Shown: positions 7,871-16,072 of the stretch, piece after piece
Layout of the letters: each line of letters begins with the position of its first letter
Numbering within the stretch: the first letter of the stretch is position 1
Source: CBFGTJ01 sp965651815
GTDB lineage: Bacteria; Actinomycetota; Acidimicrobiia; Acidimicrobiales; Microtrichaceae
Assembly: GCA_965651815.1 (NCBI GenBank)
Contig: CBFGTJ010000015.1
Location: forward strand, 1 to 30,913
DNA length: 30,913 nucleotides
Direction: 5' to 3'
Notes under the pieces: model-generated
What the model saw: the letters and a program-made list of their open reading frames with translations, nothing else
What the model was told of the DNA's origin: nothing
Database searches by the model: none
Translations under genes and position numbers: made by a program

Positions 7871-8662
7871 TTGTCCACCCCAGCCCAGGTCTGGTCGTAC
7901 CGGACCCTGATCGCCAACCTCGCCCAGCGGGATCTGAAGGCGAGGTACAAGAAGAGCGTCCTGGGATGGGTGTGGTCACTGATCAACCCGGCGGCCACGC
8001 TCGGGATCTACACCGTGGTGTTCGGCTTCTTCCTGCGCGCCGAGCCGCCCGCCGCCGGCAACGGCGACAAGAGCTTCGCCCTGTACCTGTTCTGCGGCCT
8101 CGTGGTGTGGAACCTGTTCGCGGGCGTCATCAACACCTCGATCGCGTCGTTCCAGACGGCCGGCCCGCTGCTCACACGGACCTACTTCCCTCCCGAGTGC
8201 CCGATGGTCGCCGGCCTCGCGACCGTGCTGCTCCAGGCGCTCATCGAGGTGGGCATCCTGTTCGCCGTGATGGTGCTCATCGGCAACGTGTCGTGGACGG
8301 CGGTGATCGTCGTGCCGATCTTCGCGCTCATGTCGTGCTTCGCGTTCGGCATCGGGCTGGTGCTCGGGCTCGCGAACATCCGCTTCCGCGACGTGAACTA
8401 CCTGGTCGGCATCGGCCTCCAGGTCCTCTTCTACGCGACGCCGATCGTGTACCCGCTGACGATCGTGCCCGACGAGTACCGCCGGTTCATGGAGCTCAAC
8501 CCGGTCGGCTCGTTCGTCTACGCCATGCGCCAGGTGCTCTACAGCCTGGACGTGCCCACCCTCGGCAACTGGGTCGTGATGGTGCTCACCGCAGCGATCA
8601 GCCTCGTGGGCGGCTGGGTGATCTTCAGCCGCTGGGCCCCGACCGTGATCGAGGAGCTCTGA
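7871..8662 (+). CDS. wzm: ABC-2 polysaccharide export permease (Wzm-like)
   Basis: A 263-residue inner-membrane permease that, with the ATPase encoded next, should export a lipid-linked polysaccharide. The N-terminal amphipathic part ends in LAQRDLKARYKKSVLGWVW, a hallmark of the ABC-2 O-antigen/teichoic-acid permeases. About six hydrophobic membrane segments follow, including a conserved-looking FYATPIVYPLTIVP near residues 182-195. I chose the TTG at 7871 because GAGG lies six bases upstream and homologous proteins begin shortly before the RDLKARY motif; the frame has no ATG or GTG nearby. Its TGA overlaps the ATPase ATG by one base, so the two are co-translated. The nearby glycosyltransferases support a polysaccharide rather than a drug substrate. 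Confidence 0.9.
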   Translation: MSTPAQVWSYRTLIANLAQRDLKARYKKSVLGWVWSLINPAATLGIYTVVFGFFLRAEPPAAGNGDKSFALYLFCGLVVWNLFAGVINTSIASFQTAGPLLTRTYFPPECPMVAGLATVLLQALIEVGILFAVMVLIGNVSWTAVIVVPIFALMSCFAFGIGLVLGLANIRFRDVNYLVGIGLQVLFYATPIVYPLTIVPDEYRRFMELNPVGSFVYAMRQVLYSLDVPTLGNWVVMVLTAAISLVGGWVIFSRWAPTVIEEL

Positions 8663-9918
8663 TGGCCGCGATCGTCGTCGACGACGTCTCCAAGAGCTTC
8701 CGCCTGCAGAAGGACCGGGCCCACTCGCTCAAGGAGCTCATCACCCGGCGTGACCGGCAGTCCGGCGCCGACCAGTTCTGGGCGCTGCGCAACGTCTCGT
8801 TCGAGATCCCCGAGGGCTCGATGTTCGCCCTCGTCGGCCACAACGGCTCGGGCAAGTCGACGCTGCTGCGCTGCATCGCCGGCATCTACCGGCCGACCTC
8901 CGGCGAGGTGCGCGTCAGCGGGCGGATCTCGACCCTCCTCGAGCTCGGCGCCGGGTTCCACCCGGACCTCACCGGGCGCGAGAACGTCTACATGAACGCC
9001 ACGATCCTCGGCATGTCGCACCGCCAGATCGACCGCGTGTTCGACGAGATCGTCGAGTTCGCGGGGATCGAGGAGTTCATCGACTCCCCGGTGAAGATCT
9101 ACTCCTCCGGCATGTACATCCGGCTGGGGTTCTCCGTCGCGGTGCACGTCGACCCGGAGATCCTCATCGTCGACGAGGTCATCGCGGTCGGCGACGCCGA
9201 GTTCCAGCGCAAGTGCTACGACCACCTCTACGCGCTGCGGAAGAAGGGCGTCACGATCGTCGTCGTGACCCACGGGCTCGACACCGTCGAGACCATGTGC
9301 GACGGGGCGGCGTGGCTCGACCACGGCGAGCTCCAGCTCGTCGGCACGGGCCAGGAGGTCTCCGCCGCGTACATGCGCCAGGTCAACGCGGAGGAGCGCC
9401 GCGAGCGCGACGAGATCGCCGCGGCCGCCGCGGAGGAGGCGGCCGCCGGCACCGACGGCCCCGCGAGCCGCCGCATGGAGGACGTGCGGATCACCGACGT
9501 GGAGATGCTCGACGGGGAGGGGCGGCCGGTCAGCGCGGGTGTGCACGGCGAACCGCTCACGATCCGCATCGGCTACGAGGCGATCCGCCCCGTGCCCTCA
9601 CCCGTGTTCGGGATCGCGCTGCACTCGGCCAGCAACGTGCACATCACCGGGACCAACACCCGCATCGGCGGCCTCGACACCCCGACGATCGAGGGGCGCG
9701 GGCACGTCGACTTCGTGATCGACGAGCTGCCGCTCACCTCCGGCGACTACGAGCTGACCGTGGCGATCTCCGACACCTACATCCAGCACAACTTCGACCG
9801 CAGGGAGCGCGAGTGGCGCCTCCCCGTGCGCCATGGTGGACGGATGGAGCCCGAGGGGCTCGTGGACCTCTCGGGGACCTGGCACGTGACGGCCGGCGCC
9901 GCGCGCGTCGAGCGCTGA
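8662..9918 (+). CDS. wzt: ABC polysaccharide export ATPase with C-terminal extension (Wzt-like)
   Basis: A 418-residue ATPase that powers the Wzm-like permease. The nucleotide-binding domain covers about 1-240: Walker A GHNGSGKST (59-67), the family-specific signature YSSGMYIRLG (147-156), Walker B ILIVDE (167-172) and the switch histidine H204 in VVVTHG. Residues about 240-265 are an Ala/Glu-rich linker. Residues about 265-415 form a beta-rich domain (for example MEDVRITDVEM, ITGTNTRIGG, YELTVAISD) that matches the layout of the Wzt C-terminal domain. In E. coli O8/O9a Wzt this domain binds the modified non-reducing end of the glycan and selects finished chains. That makes a terminal modification by a gene of this operon likely. 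A teichoic-acid exporter of the TagH kind is the main alternative. Confidence 0.92.
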   Translation: MAAIVVDDVSKSFRLQKDRAHSLKELITRRDRQSGADQFWALRNVSFEIPEGSMFALVGHNGSGKSTLLRCIAGIYRPTSGEVRVSGRISTLLELGAGFHPDLTGRENVYMNATILGMSHRQIDRVFDEIVEFAGIEEFIDSPVKIYSSGMYIRLGFSVAVHVDPEILIVDEVIAVGDAEFQRKCYDHLYALRKKGVTIVVVTHGLDTVETMCDGAAWLDHGELQLVGTGQEVSAAYMRQVNAEERRERDEIAAAAAEEAAAGTDGPASRRMEDVRITDVEMLDGEGRPVSAGVHGEPLTIRIGYEAIRPVPSPVFGIALHSASNVHITGTNTRIGGLDTPTIEGRGHVDFVIDELPLTSGDYELTVAISDTYIQHNFDRREREWRLPVRHGGRMEPEGLVDLSGTWHVTAGAARVER

Positions 9919-9925
9919 GCAGACC

Positions 9926-9932
9926 GGAGGAG
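9926..9932 (+). promoter_or_regulatory. Strong Shine-Dalgarno GGAGGAG
   Basis: GGAGGAG ends six bases before the GTG at 9939 and decides the start of the small coiled-coil gene. It is the strongest ribosome binding site seen in the window. Confidence 0.75.
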
Positions 9933-9938
9933 ACGATC

Positions 9939-10466
9939 GTGGACCGCGACGCAGAGCAGCAGGCCCCATCGACCGACGAGATCGCCGCGGCCGTGGCGGA
10001 GGTGCGCCGCGACCTCGCCGAGCGGCGGGCGCGGGGCGAGCTGCCGCACCTGCCCTCGGACGAGCTGGACCGACAGTTCTCCGCCGTCGTCGAGGCGGTG
10101 GAGGCGGGGCTCGTCGAGGAGCCCCCGATCGAGACCGGTGACCTCCACGGGCCGGCGGTGCTCGAGACGTGGCGCCCGCTGCGCGGCAGGGGCGGCCTCG
10201 CTGCGCGCCTCATCGGGCTGCTGCTGTCGCCGCTCACCCGGGTCGTGGGGGTGGTGGTGCGCCGCCAGGTCGGTGAGTTCTCGACGCGCACCGCCGCGGT
10301 CGTCGAGCAGCTGGTCGACCGGCAGAACCGCGTGCAGTTCTTCCTGTCTCGCACCCACCTCGACCGCCAGCGCCGGCTCGAGTACCGGGTCGCGGAGCTC
10401 GAGCGCGAGGTCGAGCGCCTCCGCGCCGCGCTCCCGGAGGGCGCGCCGCCCCGCACCGGGGCCTGA
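9939..10466 (+). CDS. Small coiled-coil protein of unknown function in the export operon
   Basis: I do not recognise a named family. The 175-residue product has an acidic, helical N-terminus (about 10-62), then a hydrophobic stretch ARLIGLLLSPLTRVVGVVV (89-107) that could dip into or lie on the membrane, then a charged helix (about 108-165) whose last part (RLEYRVAELEREVERLRAAL) has coiled-coil heptads. The tail is Pro/Ala-rich. It begins 20 bases after the Wzt stop and ends two bases before the next glycosyltransferase. The methyltransferase encoded at 12834 has a similar arrangement at its N-terminus (a RLLAPAFTRI stretch followed by long helices), so both may bind the same membrane or scaffold site. 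A scaffold or length-setting role is inference only. Confidence 0.75.
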   Translation: MDRDAEQQAPSTDEIAAAVAEVRRDLAERRARGELPHLPSDELDRQFSAVVEAVEAGLVEEPPIETGDLHGPAVLETWRPLRGRGGLAARLIGLLLSPLTRVVGVVVRRQVGEFSTRTAAVVEQLVDRQNRVQFFLSRTHLDRQRRLEYRVAELEREVERLRAALPEGAPPRTGA

Positions 10467-10468
10467 CC

Positions 10469-11602
10469 GTGTGGGACCAGCTCGTCGTCGGCGCCGCCCC
10501 CGGCGACGCGATCACGAAGTCCGCGGTGCTGATCCGTGAGGCGCTCGCGGCGCACGGTCCGAGCGAGATCTACGCGCAGCACCTGGAGCCGGGCCTCGAC
10601 TCCCACGTCCACCCGCTGCACGAGCTGCCACGCCGGCCCAACCGCGACCGCCCGCTGATCTTCCACGCGAGCATCGGGTCCTGGCCGGTGCACCGGGCGA
10701 TCGTCGAGAACGAGCAGCGGCTCGTGCTCGTGTACCACAACTTCTCGCCGCCCGAGTACTACGCGGACATCGCACCCGAGATCGCCGGCGACCTCATCCG
10801 CGGTCGGTGGGAGCTGGAGCAGCTGCGGGACCGCGTCGAGCTCGCCTTCGCGGACTCGGAGTACAACGCGGAGGAGCTGCGGGTCCTCGGGTACCGGGAC
10901 GTGGAGGTGGTCGCACCCACCCCCGACGTCGACCGACTCGACCGGGTCGTGCCCGACCCCGACATGCTGCGCCGCATCGACGGCTGGGGTCCCGGGCCGC
11001 TGGTGCTGTGCGTCGCCCAGCAGCTGCCCCACAAGCGGGTCGAGCGGGTGATCGCCGCGGTGGCGGTGCTCCAGCAGGAGCACGAGCCCGACGCCCGGCT
11101 CGCGTTCGTGGGCGTCGACCGGCTCGCCACCTACTCGCGTGCCCTGCGCGCCATGGCGCGCACGGTGGGGCTCCGTGACCCGCAGTTCCTCGGTCGTATC
11201 TCCGACGCGGAGCTGTCCGCGCTGTACCTGCGGGCCGCGGTGTTCTGCACGTTGAGCGAGCACGAGGGCTTCTGCGTGCCGATCGTCGAGGCGATGGCGA
11301 CGGGTGTGCCGGTGGTCGCCGCCGACCGTGCGGCGATCCCGTCGACGGTGGGGGAGGCGGGGATCGTGGTCGACGACCCCGACGACCCGGTGCTCGTCGC
11401 CGGCCTCCTCGCGAAGGTCGTGCGGGACGGCGACCTGCGCCGCCTGCTCGTGGGCCGGGGCGTCGGCCGCGCCCGGGGCATGTCGGCGGCGCACTCGCTG
11501 CCGCGCTACCTCGACGCGCTGCTCCGCCACCCGACCGCGTCGCGCACCGTCGCCGAGCTGGTCGCCTCCGGTGAGCCGCTCCCCGCGGGGGTGGGGCGGT
11601 GA
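10469..11602 (+). CDS. GT4-family glycosyltransferase
   Basis: A 377-residue GT-B glycosyltransferase acting in the cytoplasm on the growing glycan. The donor-binding half is clear: LVLCVAQQLPHKRVERV from about residue 177, and EHEGFCVPIVEAMATGVPVV from about 264, with the E-x7-E motif (EGFCVPIVE). The N-terminal half begins WDQLVVGAAPGDAITKSA and contains FHASIGSWPVH and YHNFSPPEYYADI, features I associate with actinobacterial GT4 enzymes of polysaccharide loci; the acceptor is unknown. Start GTG at 10469 is two bases after the preceding stop. The last codons overlap the next gene by four bases (GTGA), so the two transferases are translationally coupled and may act in succession. A rhamnosyl or mannosyl donor is plausible from context but not shown. 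Confidence 0.88.
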   Translation: MWDQLVVGAAPGDAITKSAVLIREALAAHGPSEIYAQHLEPGLDSHVHPLHELPRRPNRDRPLIFHASIGSWPVHRAIVENEQRLVLVYHNFSPPEYYADIAPEIAGDLIRGRWELEQLRDRVELAFADSEYNAEELRVLGYRDVEVVAPTPDVDRLDRVVPDPDMLRRIDGWGPGPLVLCVAQQLPHKRVERVIAAVAVLQQEHEPDARLAFVGVDRLATYSRALRAMARTVGLRDPQFLGRISDAELSALYLRAAVFCTLSEHEGFCVPIVEAMATGVPVVAADRAAIPSTVGEAGIVVDDPDDPVLVAGLLAKVVRDGDLRRLLVGRGVGRARGMSAAHSLPRYLDALLRHPTASRTVAELVASGEPLPAGVGR

Positions 11603-12837
11603 AGGTCTGCTTCGTCGTGCAGCGCTACGGCGCCGGCGTGGTCGGCGGCGCCGAGAAGTACGTGGAGTCGATGGCCACGGGGCTCGCCGCGGGCGGGCAC
11701 GAGGTCACCGTCGTCACGAGCTGCGCGACGAACTACTCGGACTGGGCGGACGTGCACCCCCCGGGCCGCACCGTCGAGCACGGCGTCACGGTGCACCGCC
11801 TGCCGGTGCGCGCACCCCGCGACAACGACCGGTTCATCCCGCTCCACCTGCGGGCCGTGGACGCGTTCGACGTGCCCCTGTGGCCCTGGGCACAGGACCG
11901 CTGGAGCCAGATGATGGGACCGGACCTGCTCGGCGGGGAGCAGGTCGTCGCGACCGAGGCCGCCCGCAACGACGCCACGGTCCTCGTCGGCTACCACTAC
12001 GCGCAGACGCTGCGCCTCACGAAGGTCGCCGCGGCGCACGGCCCGACGATCGTGATCCCCACGGCGCACCCCGAAGGGGCGTTCCACGTCGGCCGGGTGC
12101 GCGAGGTCTTCGAGCACGCGGACCACGTCCTCAGCCTCGCCCCGGAGGAGGGCGAGCTCGTCGCGCGCAACTACGACTGCGGTGACCGCATCACCGTCGT
12201 CCCCTGCCCGGTCGAGCCGATCGAGGCGCCACCCGCCGACGAGGTGCAGCGCGCCGCGCGGGACATCGGCGTGCGGCCGGGGGAGTACGCGGTGGTCGTC
12301 GGTCGGGTCGACCCCGCCAAGGGCAGTGACGACGTGATCCGGTTCACCGCCGCGTACCGCACCGCGGTGGACCCGGGCTTCGAGCTGGTGGTCGTCGGCC
12401 CGGGCGGCGACGGCAACACCGGCGCGCCCGGCGTGCGACCGACCGGCTTCGTCGACGACGCCACCCGCATCGCCCTCGTCGCGGGCGCCGGCGTGGTCAT
12501 CCAGCCCTCCTACATGGAGAGCTTCTCCCTCGCGCTCATCGAGGGGTGGCTCCTCGGCCGCCCGGCGATGGTGCAGGAGCGCAGCCGGGTGCTGGAGGGG
12601 CACGTGCGCCGCTCCGGCGGCGGCCTCGCCTACTCCGACTACCTCTCGTTCGAGGCGGCGCTCGCGACGATCCGCTCCCGTCCCGACATCGCCGCGGCGC
12701 TCGCCGAACGTGGTCGGCGCTACTCGCTGCACGAGTTCGCGTGGGAGCGGGTGGCCCCCGCGTTCGGGGAAGTCGTCGCGCACGCGTCGGCAGCGGGTGG
12801 ACGGCGGCTCTCGCGGCACAGCAGAGTGCTGCGATGA
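11599..12837 (+). CDS. GT4-family glycosyltransferase
   Basis: A 412-residue GT-B enzyme. The N-terminal acceptor domain opens with MKVCFVVQRYG and has the glycine-rich GGAEKYVESMATGLAAGGHEVTVVT, typical of GT4 enzymes. In the C-terminal domain AVVVGRVDPAKGSDDV starts near residue 231 and YMESFSLALIEGWLLGRP near 305. The E-x7-E motif is ESFSLALIE, the normal spacing. The start GTG overlaps the previous stop by four bases and the stop overlaps the next start (ATGA) by four bases, which places it firmly inside the export operon. The donor sugar cannot be read from sequence; with rml genes upstream, dTDP-rhamnose is one candidate and GDP-mannose another. Confidence 0.88.
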   Translation: MKVCFVVQRYGAGVVGGAEKYVESMATGLAAGGHEVTVVTSCATNYSDWADVHPPGRTVEHGVTVHRLPVRAPRDNDRFIPLHLRAVDAFDVPLWPWAQDRWSQMMGPDLLGGEQVVATEAARNDATVLVGYHYAQTLRLTKVAAAHGPTIVIPTAHPEGAFHVGRVREVFEHADHVLSLAPEEGELVARNYDCGDRITVVPCPVEPIEAPPADEVQRAARDIGVRPGEYAVVVGRVDPAKGSDDVIRFTAAYRTAVDPGFELVVVGPGGDGNTGAPGVRPTGFVDDATRIALVAGAGVVIQPSYMESFSLALIEGWLLGRPAMVQERSRVLEGHVRRSGGGLAYSDYLSFEAALATIRSRPDIAAALAERGRRYSLHEFAWERVAPAFGEVVAHASAAGGRRLSRHSRVLR

Positions 12838-13985
12838 CCGCGCCCGCTCCCGAGCGCCGCACGATCGTCAAGGTCGTCCGTCGCCTGCTCGCCCCTGCGT
12901 TCACCCGCATCGACGCCGTCCGGGACGAGCTCGCCCACCTGCACCGGCGCTGGGACGAGCTGGCCGCACGGATCGACCAGCTGAGCCGCCAGACCGAACG
13001 CCTCGAGGCGTACCAGCAGGTCAGCCGCGACGAGGTCCGCGACGCCTTCGCCTCGCTCACCACCGCGCTGGAGGGCACCCCACCCGACGCGCCGCCCGGC
13101 GAGATCCTCCAGCGCCGCCTCGACCACGCGCTGCTGCACGCCGAGGCGCTCACCGACGAGACCCGCCGTCGGTTCGAGCGCGAGCTCGCCGAGCTGCGCA
13201 GCGCGGTGCGCCTCGCCCAGGCGCTCGCCGAGCGCGGTGCCACGGCCCCCCCGGGTGGGGAGGCGGGGGCGACCGCCGGCTCGGCGCCGACGCCGTCGGC
13301 GCCGTCGCGGAGCTTCACCCACCCCACGCCCAGCTTCGACGTGCTCTACCGGACCTTCGAGGACCGCCACCGCGGCACCCCGGAGGAGATCCGCGAGCGC
13401 CAGCGCGACGACTACCTCGACCTGCTGGTGGCGCTGCCCAACGAGGGGTTGCCGATCGTCGACCTCGGCTGCGGGCGGGGCGAGCTGGTCCGGCTCCTCG
13501 TCGACGAGGGCCACCGGGCGCTCGGGGTGGACTCGAACCTCGGGCAGGTCGTCGACGGCGACGGCGAGCACTTCGTCCAGGCCGACCTGTTCGACTGGCT
13601 CGACGGGTGCGAGGACGCCTCGCTGCGGGCGGTGGTGTCGATGCACGTCGTCGAGCACCTGCCGCTCGACCTGCAGGTGCGGCTCGTGTTCGAGGCGCGC
13701 CGCGTGCTCGCCGAGGGCGGGCTGCTCGTCCTCGAGACGCCCAACATCCTCAGCCTCAGCACCGCGGCGACGAACTTCTGGGTCGACCCGACCCACGAGC
13801 GGCCGGTGCACCCGCTGTTCCTGCGGTTCCTCGCCGAGGAGGCCGGGTTCCACGACGTCGAGACCCGGCCGCTGCACGAGCTGCCCGTGTCCTTCCGGGG
13901 GCGGGAGGCGGCACCGGAGCTCGTCGAGGACCTGGAGTCGCTGATCCTCGGGGCGGGCGACCTCGCCCTGCTCGCCCGGCGGTGA
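12834..13985 (+). CDS. Coiled-coil SAM-dependent methyltransferase
   Basis: A 383-residue protein with two parts. Residues 10-30 (IVKVVRRLLAPAFTRIDAVR) form an amphipathic helix, and about 30-135 are long charged helices with coiled-coil character. A Pro/Ala/Gly linker (about 137-160) leads to a class I methyltransferase domain at about 165-383. Motif I is IVDLGCGRGELVRLL starting at residue 208. LGVDSN follows, then VVSMHVVEHLPLD, the usual post-I motif of this family. The ETPNILSLSTAATNFWVDPTHERP stretch is typical of methyltransferases found in polysaccharide loci. It is coupled by four-base overlaps to both neighbours. Likely methylates a sugar; methylation of the chain end, as WbdD does in E. 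coli O9a, is an attractive but unproved idea because Wzt here has the extra domain. The frame stays open far upstream but the ATG at 12834 is the natural start. Confidence 0.87.
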   Translation: MTAPAPERRTIVKVVRRLLAPAFTRIDAVRDELAHLHRRWDELAARIDQLSRQTERLEAYQQVSRDEVRDAFASLTTALEGTPPDAPPGEILQRRLDHALLHAEALTDETRRRFERELAELRSAVRLAQALAERGATAPPGGEAGATAGSAPTPSAPSRSFTHPTPSFDVLYRTFEDRHRGTPEEIRERQRDDYLDLLVALPNEGLPIVDLGCGRGELVRLLVDEGHRALGVDSNLGQVVDGDGEHFVQADLFDWLDGCEDASLRAVVSMHVVEHLPLDLQVRLVFEARRVLAEGGLLVLETPNILSLSTAATNFWVDPTHERPVHPLFLRFLAEEAGFHDVETRPLHELPVSFRGREAAPELVEDLESLILGAGDLALLARR

Positions 13986-16072
13986 GCGACACGACCGACG
14001 CCCCGACCACGTCCGAGCTGCCCCGCTGGTTCGAGGTGCTCGCGTGGACCGGCCCGATCGCCATGGGTGCGGTCGGGCTCCTCGGGCTGCTGCTCGCGAT
14101 CCTCGGGGTGTACTCCGGTTGGCTCGCCCTCGCGCTGGGCGTGCCGGTCGCGGCGGCGACGGTCTGGGGCCTGCACCGGGTGCGGCCGCGGGACGCGCGC
14201 CCGGTGGAGCGCGCCGCGACCGCCGCCGCGCTGGCCGCGGTGGCCCTCGCGCTCGGCTACTTCGCGTTCGCCGGCTCCGTCCCCTCCCAGAACGTCTTCA
14301 CGACCCGTGACCCGGGCGTGTACCTGAACACGGCCCGGTGGCTCAGCGCGGAGGGCGAGCTCGGCGGCGACGCCCAGGACCCGGCGTTCGAGGGGATCGA
14401 CGGGCTCCGCTTCGACAGCGCGGGCGTCTACAACATGGGCGGGGGTGAGCTGGAGTTCCAGTTCAACCACCTCGCGAGCGTCGTGATGTCGGTCGGGCAC
14501 GACCTCGGCGGCTACCGCCTGCTGGTGCGCACCCCGGCGCTCGCGACCGCCGCCGGCCTGCTCGCCGTGTACGCCGTCACCGTCAGGGTGACGCGGCGGC
14601 CGTGGGTGTCGCTCCTCGCCCCGACGGTGCTCGCGGCGAGCCTCCCGTTCCTGTTCGTCTCGCGCAACACCTACTCGGAGCCGTTCGCGTTCGCGCTGCT
14701 GTGGGGCGCCGTGCTCCTCCTCGCCGACCTCCACCACCGCCCGCGGCGCACGACGGCCCTGGCCGGCGGGCTGCTGCTCGGGGCCGTCCTCGCGACCCGC
14801 GTCGACGCGCTGGCGTACGTGGCGCTGCTGTTCCCCTTGGCCGCGCTGTCGCTGATGGCGGCCGCCGGGCCGGGGGAGCGGCGTGCACGTGCGCGCGCCT
14901 GGGGGATCGTCGTGGCCGCCACCGGGCTGGGCGCGGTCGTCGGCATCGTCGACCTCGTCGAGTGGACCGGCCACTACGTGCGCGACCTGACCCCGCAGCT
15001 GCGCCTGCTGCGGCTCGCGACCATCGCCTCGGCCGCGGCCAGCCTCGTGGCGCTCGGGGTGTGGACCTGGACGCCGGCGCTGCGCCGCCTCGTCGAGCGT
15101 TTCCGGGCCCAGCTCGCCGGTGTCGCCGCGGCCGCGATCGTCGCGGTGCTCGGCGCCGGGTGGCTGCTGCGCCCCTTGGTGCAGACCGTGCGCGGGGGCA
15201 CCGCGCACGAACCGGTCCGCAACGCGCAGCGGTTCTACGGGCTGGCGGTGGACCCGGCACGGACGTACGCGGAGCAGTCGCTGCGGTGGATGGCGTGGTA
15301 CCTCGGGCCGGTCACCCTGGCCGCGGCGATCCTCGGGCTCGCGGTCATCGCCTACCTGGCGGTGCGCCGGCGGGGGGTCGCGCCGGTGGCGGTCGGCGTG
15401 GTGCTGCTCACCCTGGCCGCGGGCGCGCTGTACTGGTGGAACCCCGCGATCACCCCTGACCACCCGTGGGCGAGCCGGCGCTACGTGCCGGCGGTCCTGC
15501 CCGGCCTCGCGGTGGCGGCGGCCGTGCCGCTCGCGGCGATCGCCGCCCGCCGGTCCGTCCAGCCCCGGCTGCGGGGCGCCCTCGTGGGCGTGCTCGCGGT
15601 CGCCATGGTCGTGCCGGCGGCGGCGACGACGTGGCCGGTGCGCTGGCAGCGCAACCAGTACGGCTACCTGCACCAGGTGTTCGAGGCCTGCGAGCTCCTG
15701 CCCGAGGACGCCGCGGTCGTCGTGCTGGGCGTGTACGCGCAGTCGACCCTGACCCACACCCTGCGGAGCTGGTGCGAGGTGCCCGCCGCGGGGCAGGGCG
15801 ACGCCGTCGACGCCGACAACGTGCTCGAGGTGGCCGAGCAGGTGCGTGCGAACGGCCACCGCCTCGTCCTCGTCGGGAAGAACTACAGCGACCTCACGAC
15901 GTTCCTCGACGTGGCGGAGGGGCCGCCGAGGTGGACCCGGCAGGCGGCGCCGGACCGGTGGCTGGTGCGGCCGACCGTCGACCGCCCTCCGAACGGGTAC
16001 GTCGACCCGTCGAACGCGCTCCCGGACGAGACGCCGTTCCGCCTGCACCTCGTCGTCGTCGATGTCGACTGA
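13982..16072 (+). CDS. GT-C-like polytopic membrane protein, first of a tandem pair
   Basis: A 696-residue integral membrane protein with about eleven to twelve hydrophobic segments. The layout is that of GT-C transferases, which use polyprenyl-phosphate sugars on the outer face of the membrane. After the second or third segment comes TTRDPGVYLNTARWL with D110, in the place of the catalytic aspartate loop of GT-C enzymes. Residues 162-177 (NHLASVVMSVGHDLGG) are strongly conserved in the next gene. A second signature, TPDHPWASRRYVPAVLPG (about 491-508), precedes the last membrane segments. A soluble C-terminal domain (about 560-696) follows. GT39/PMT-like activity is the best guess; the substrate is unknown. 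Start GTG overlaps the previous stop by four bases, and the stop overlaps the next gene by 11 bases. Confidence 0.8.
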   Translation: MSDTTDAPTTSELPRWFEVLAWTGPIAMGAVGLLGLLLAILGVYSGWLALALGVPVAAATVWGLHRVRPRDARPVERAATAAALAAVALALGYFAFAGSVPSQNVFTTRDPGVYLNTARWLSAEGELGGDAQDPAFEGIDGLRFDSAGVYNMGGGELEFQFNHLASVVMSVGHDLGGYRLLVRTPALATAAGLLAVYAVTVRVTRRPWVSLLAPTVLAASLPFLFVSRNTYSEPFAFALLWGAVLLLADLHHRPRRTTALAGGLLLGAVLATRVDALAYVALLFPLAALSLMAAAGPGERRARARAWGIVVAATGLGAVVGIVDLVEWTGHYVRDLTPQLRLLRLATIASAAASLVALGVWTWTPALRRLVERFRAQLAGVAAAAIVAVLGAGWLLRPLVQTVRGGTAHEPVRNAQRFYGLAVDPARTYAEQSLRWMAWYLGPVTLAAAILGLAVIAYLAVRRRGVAPVAVGVVLLTLAAGALYWWNPAITPDHPWASRRYVPAVLPGLAVAAAVPLAAIAARRSVQPRLRGALVGVLAVAMVVPAAATTWPVRWQRNQYGYLHQVFEACELLPEDAAVVVLGVYAQSTLTHTLRSWCEVPAAGQGDAVDADNVLEVAEQVRANGHRLVLVGKNYSDLTTFLDVAEGPPRWTRQAAPDRWLVRPTVDRPPNGYVDPSNALPDETPFRLHLVVVDVD

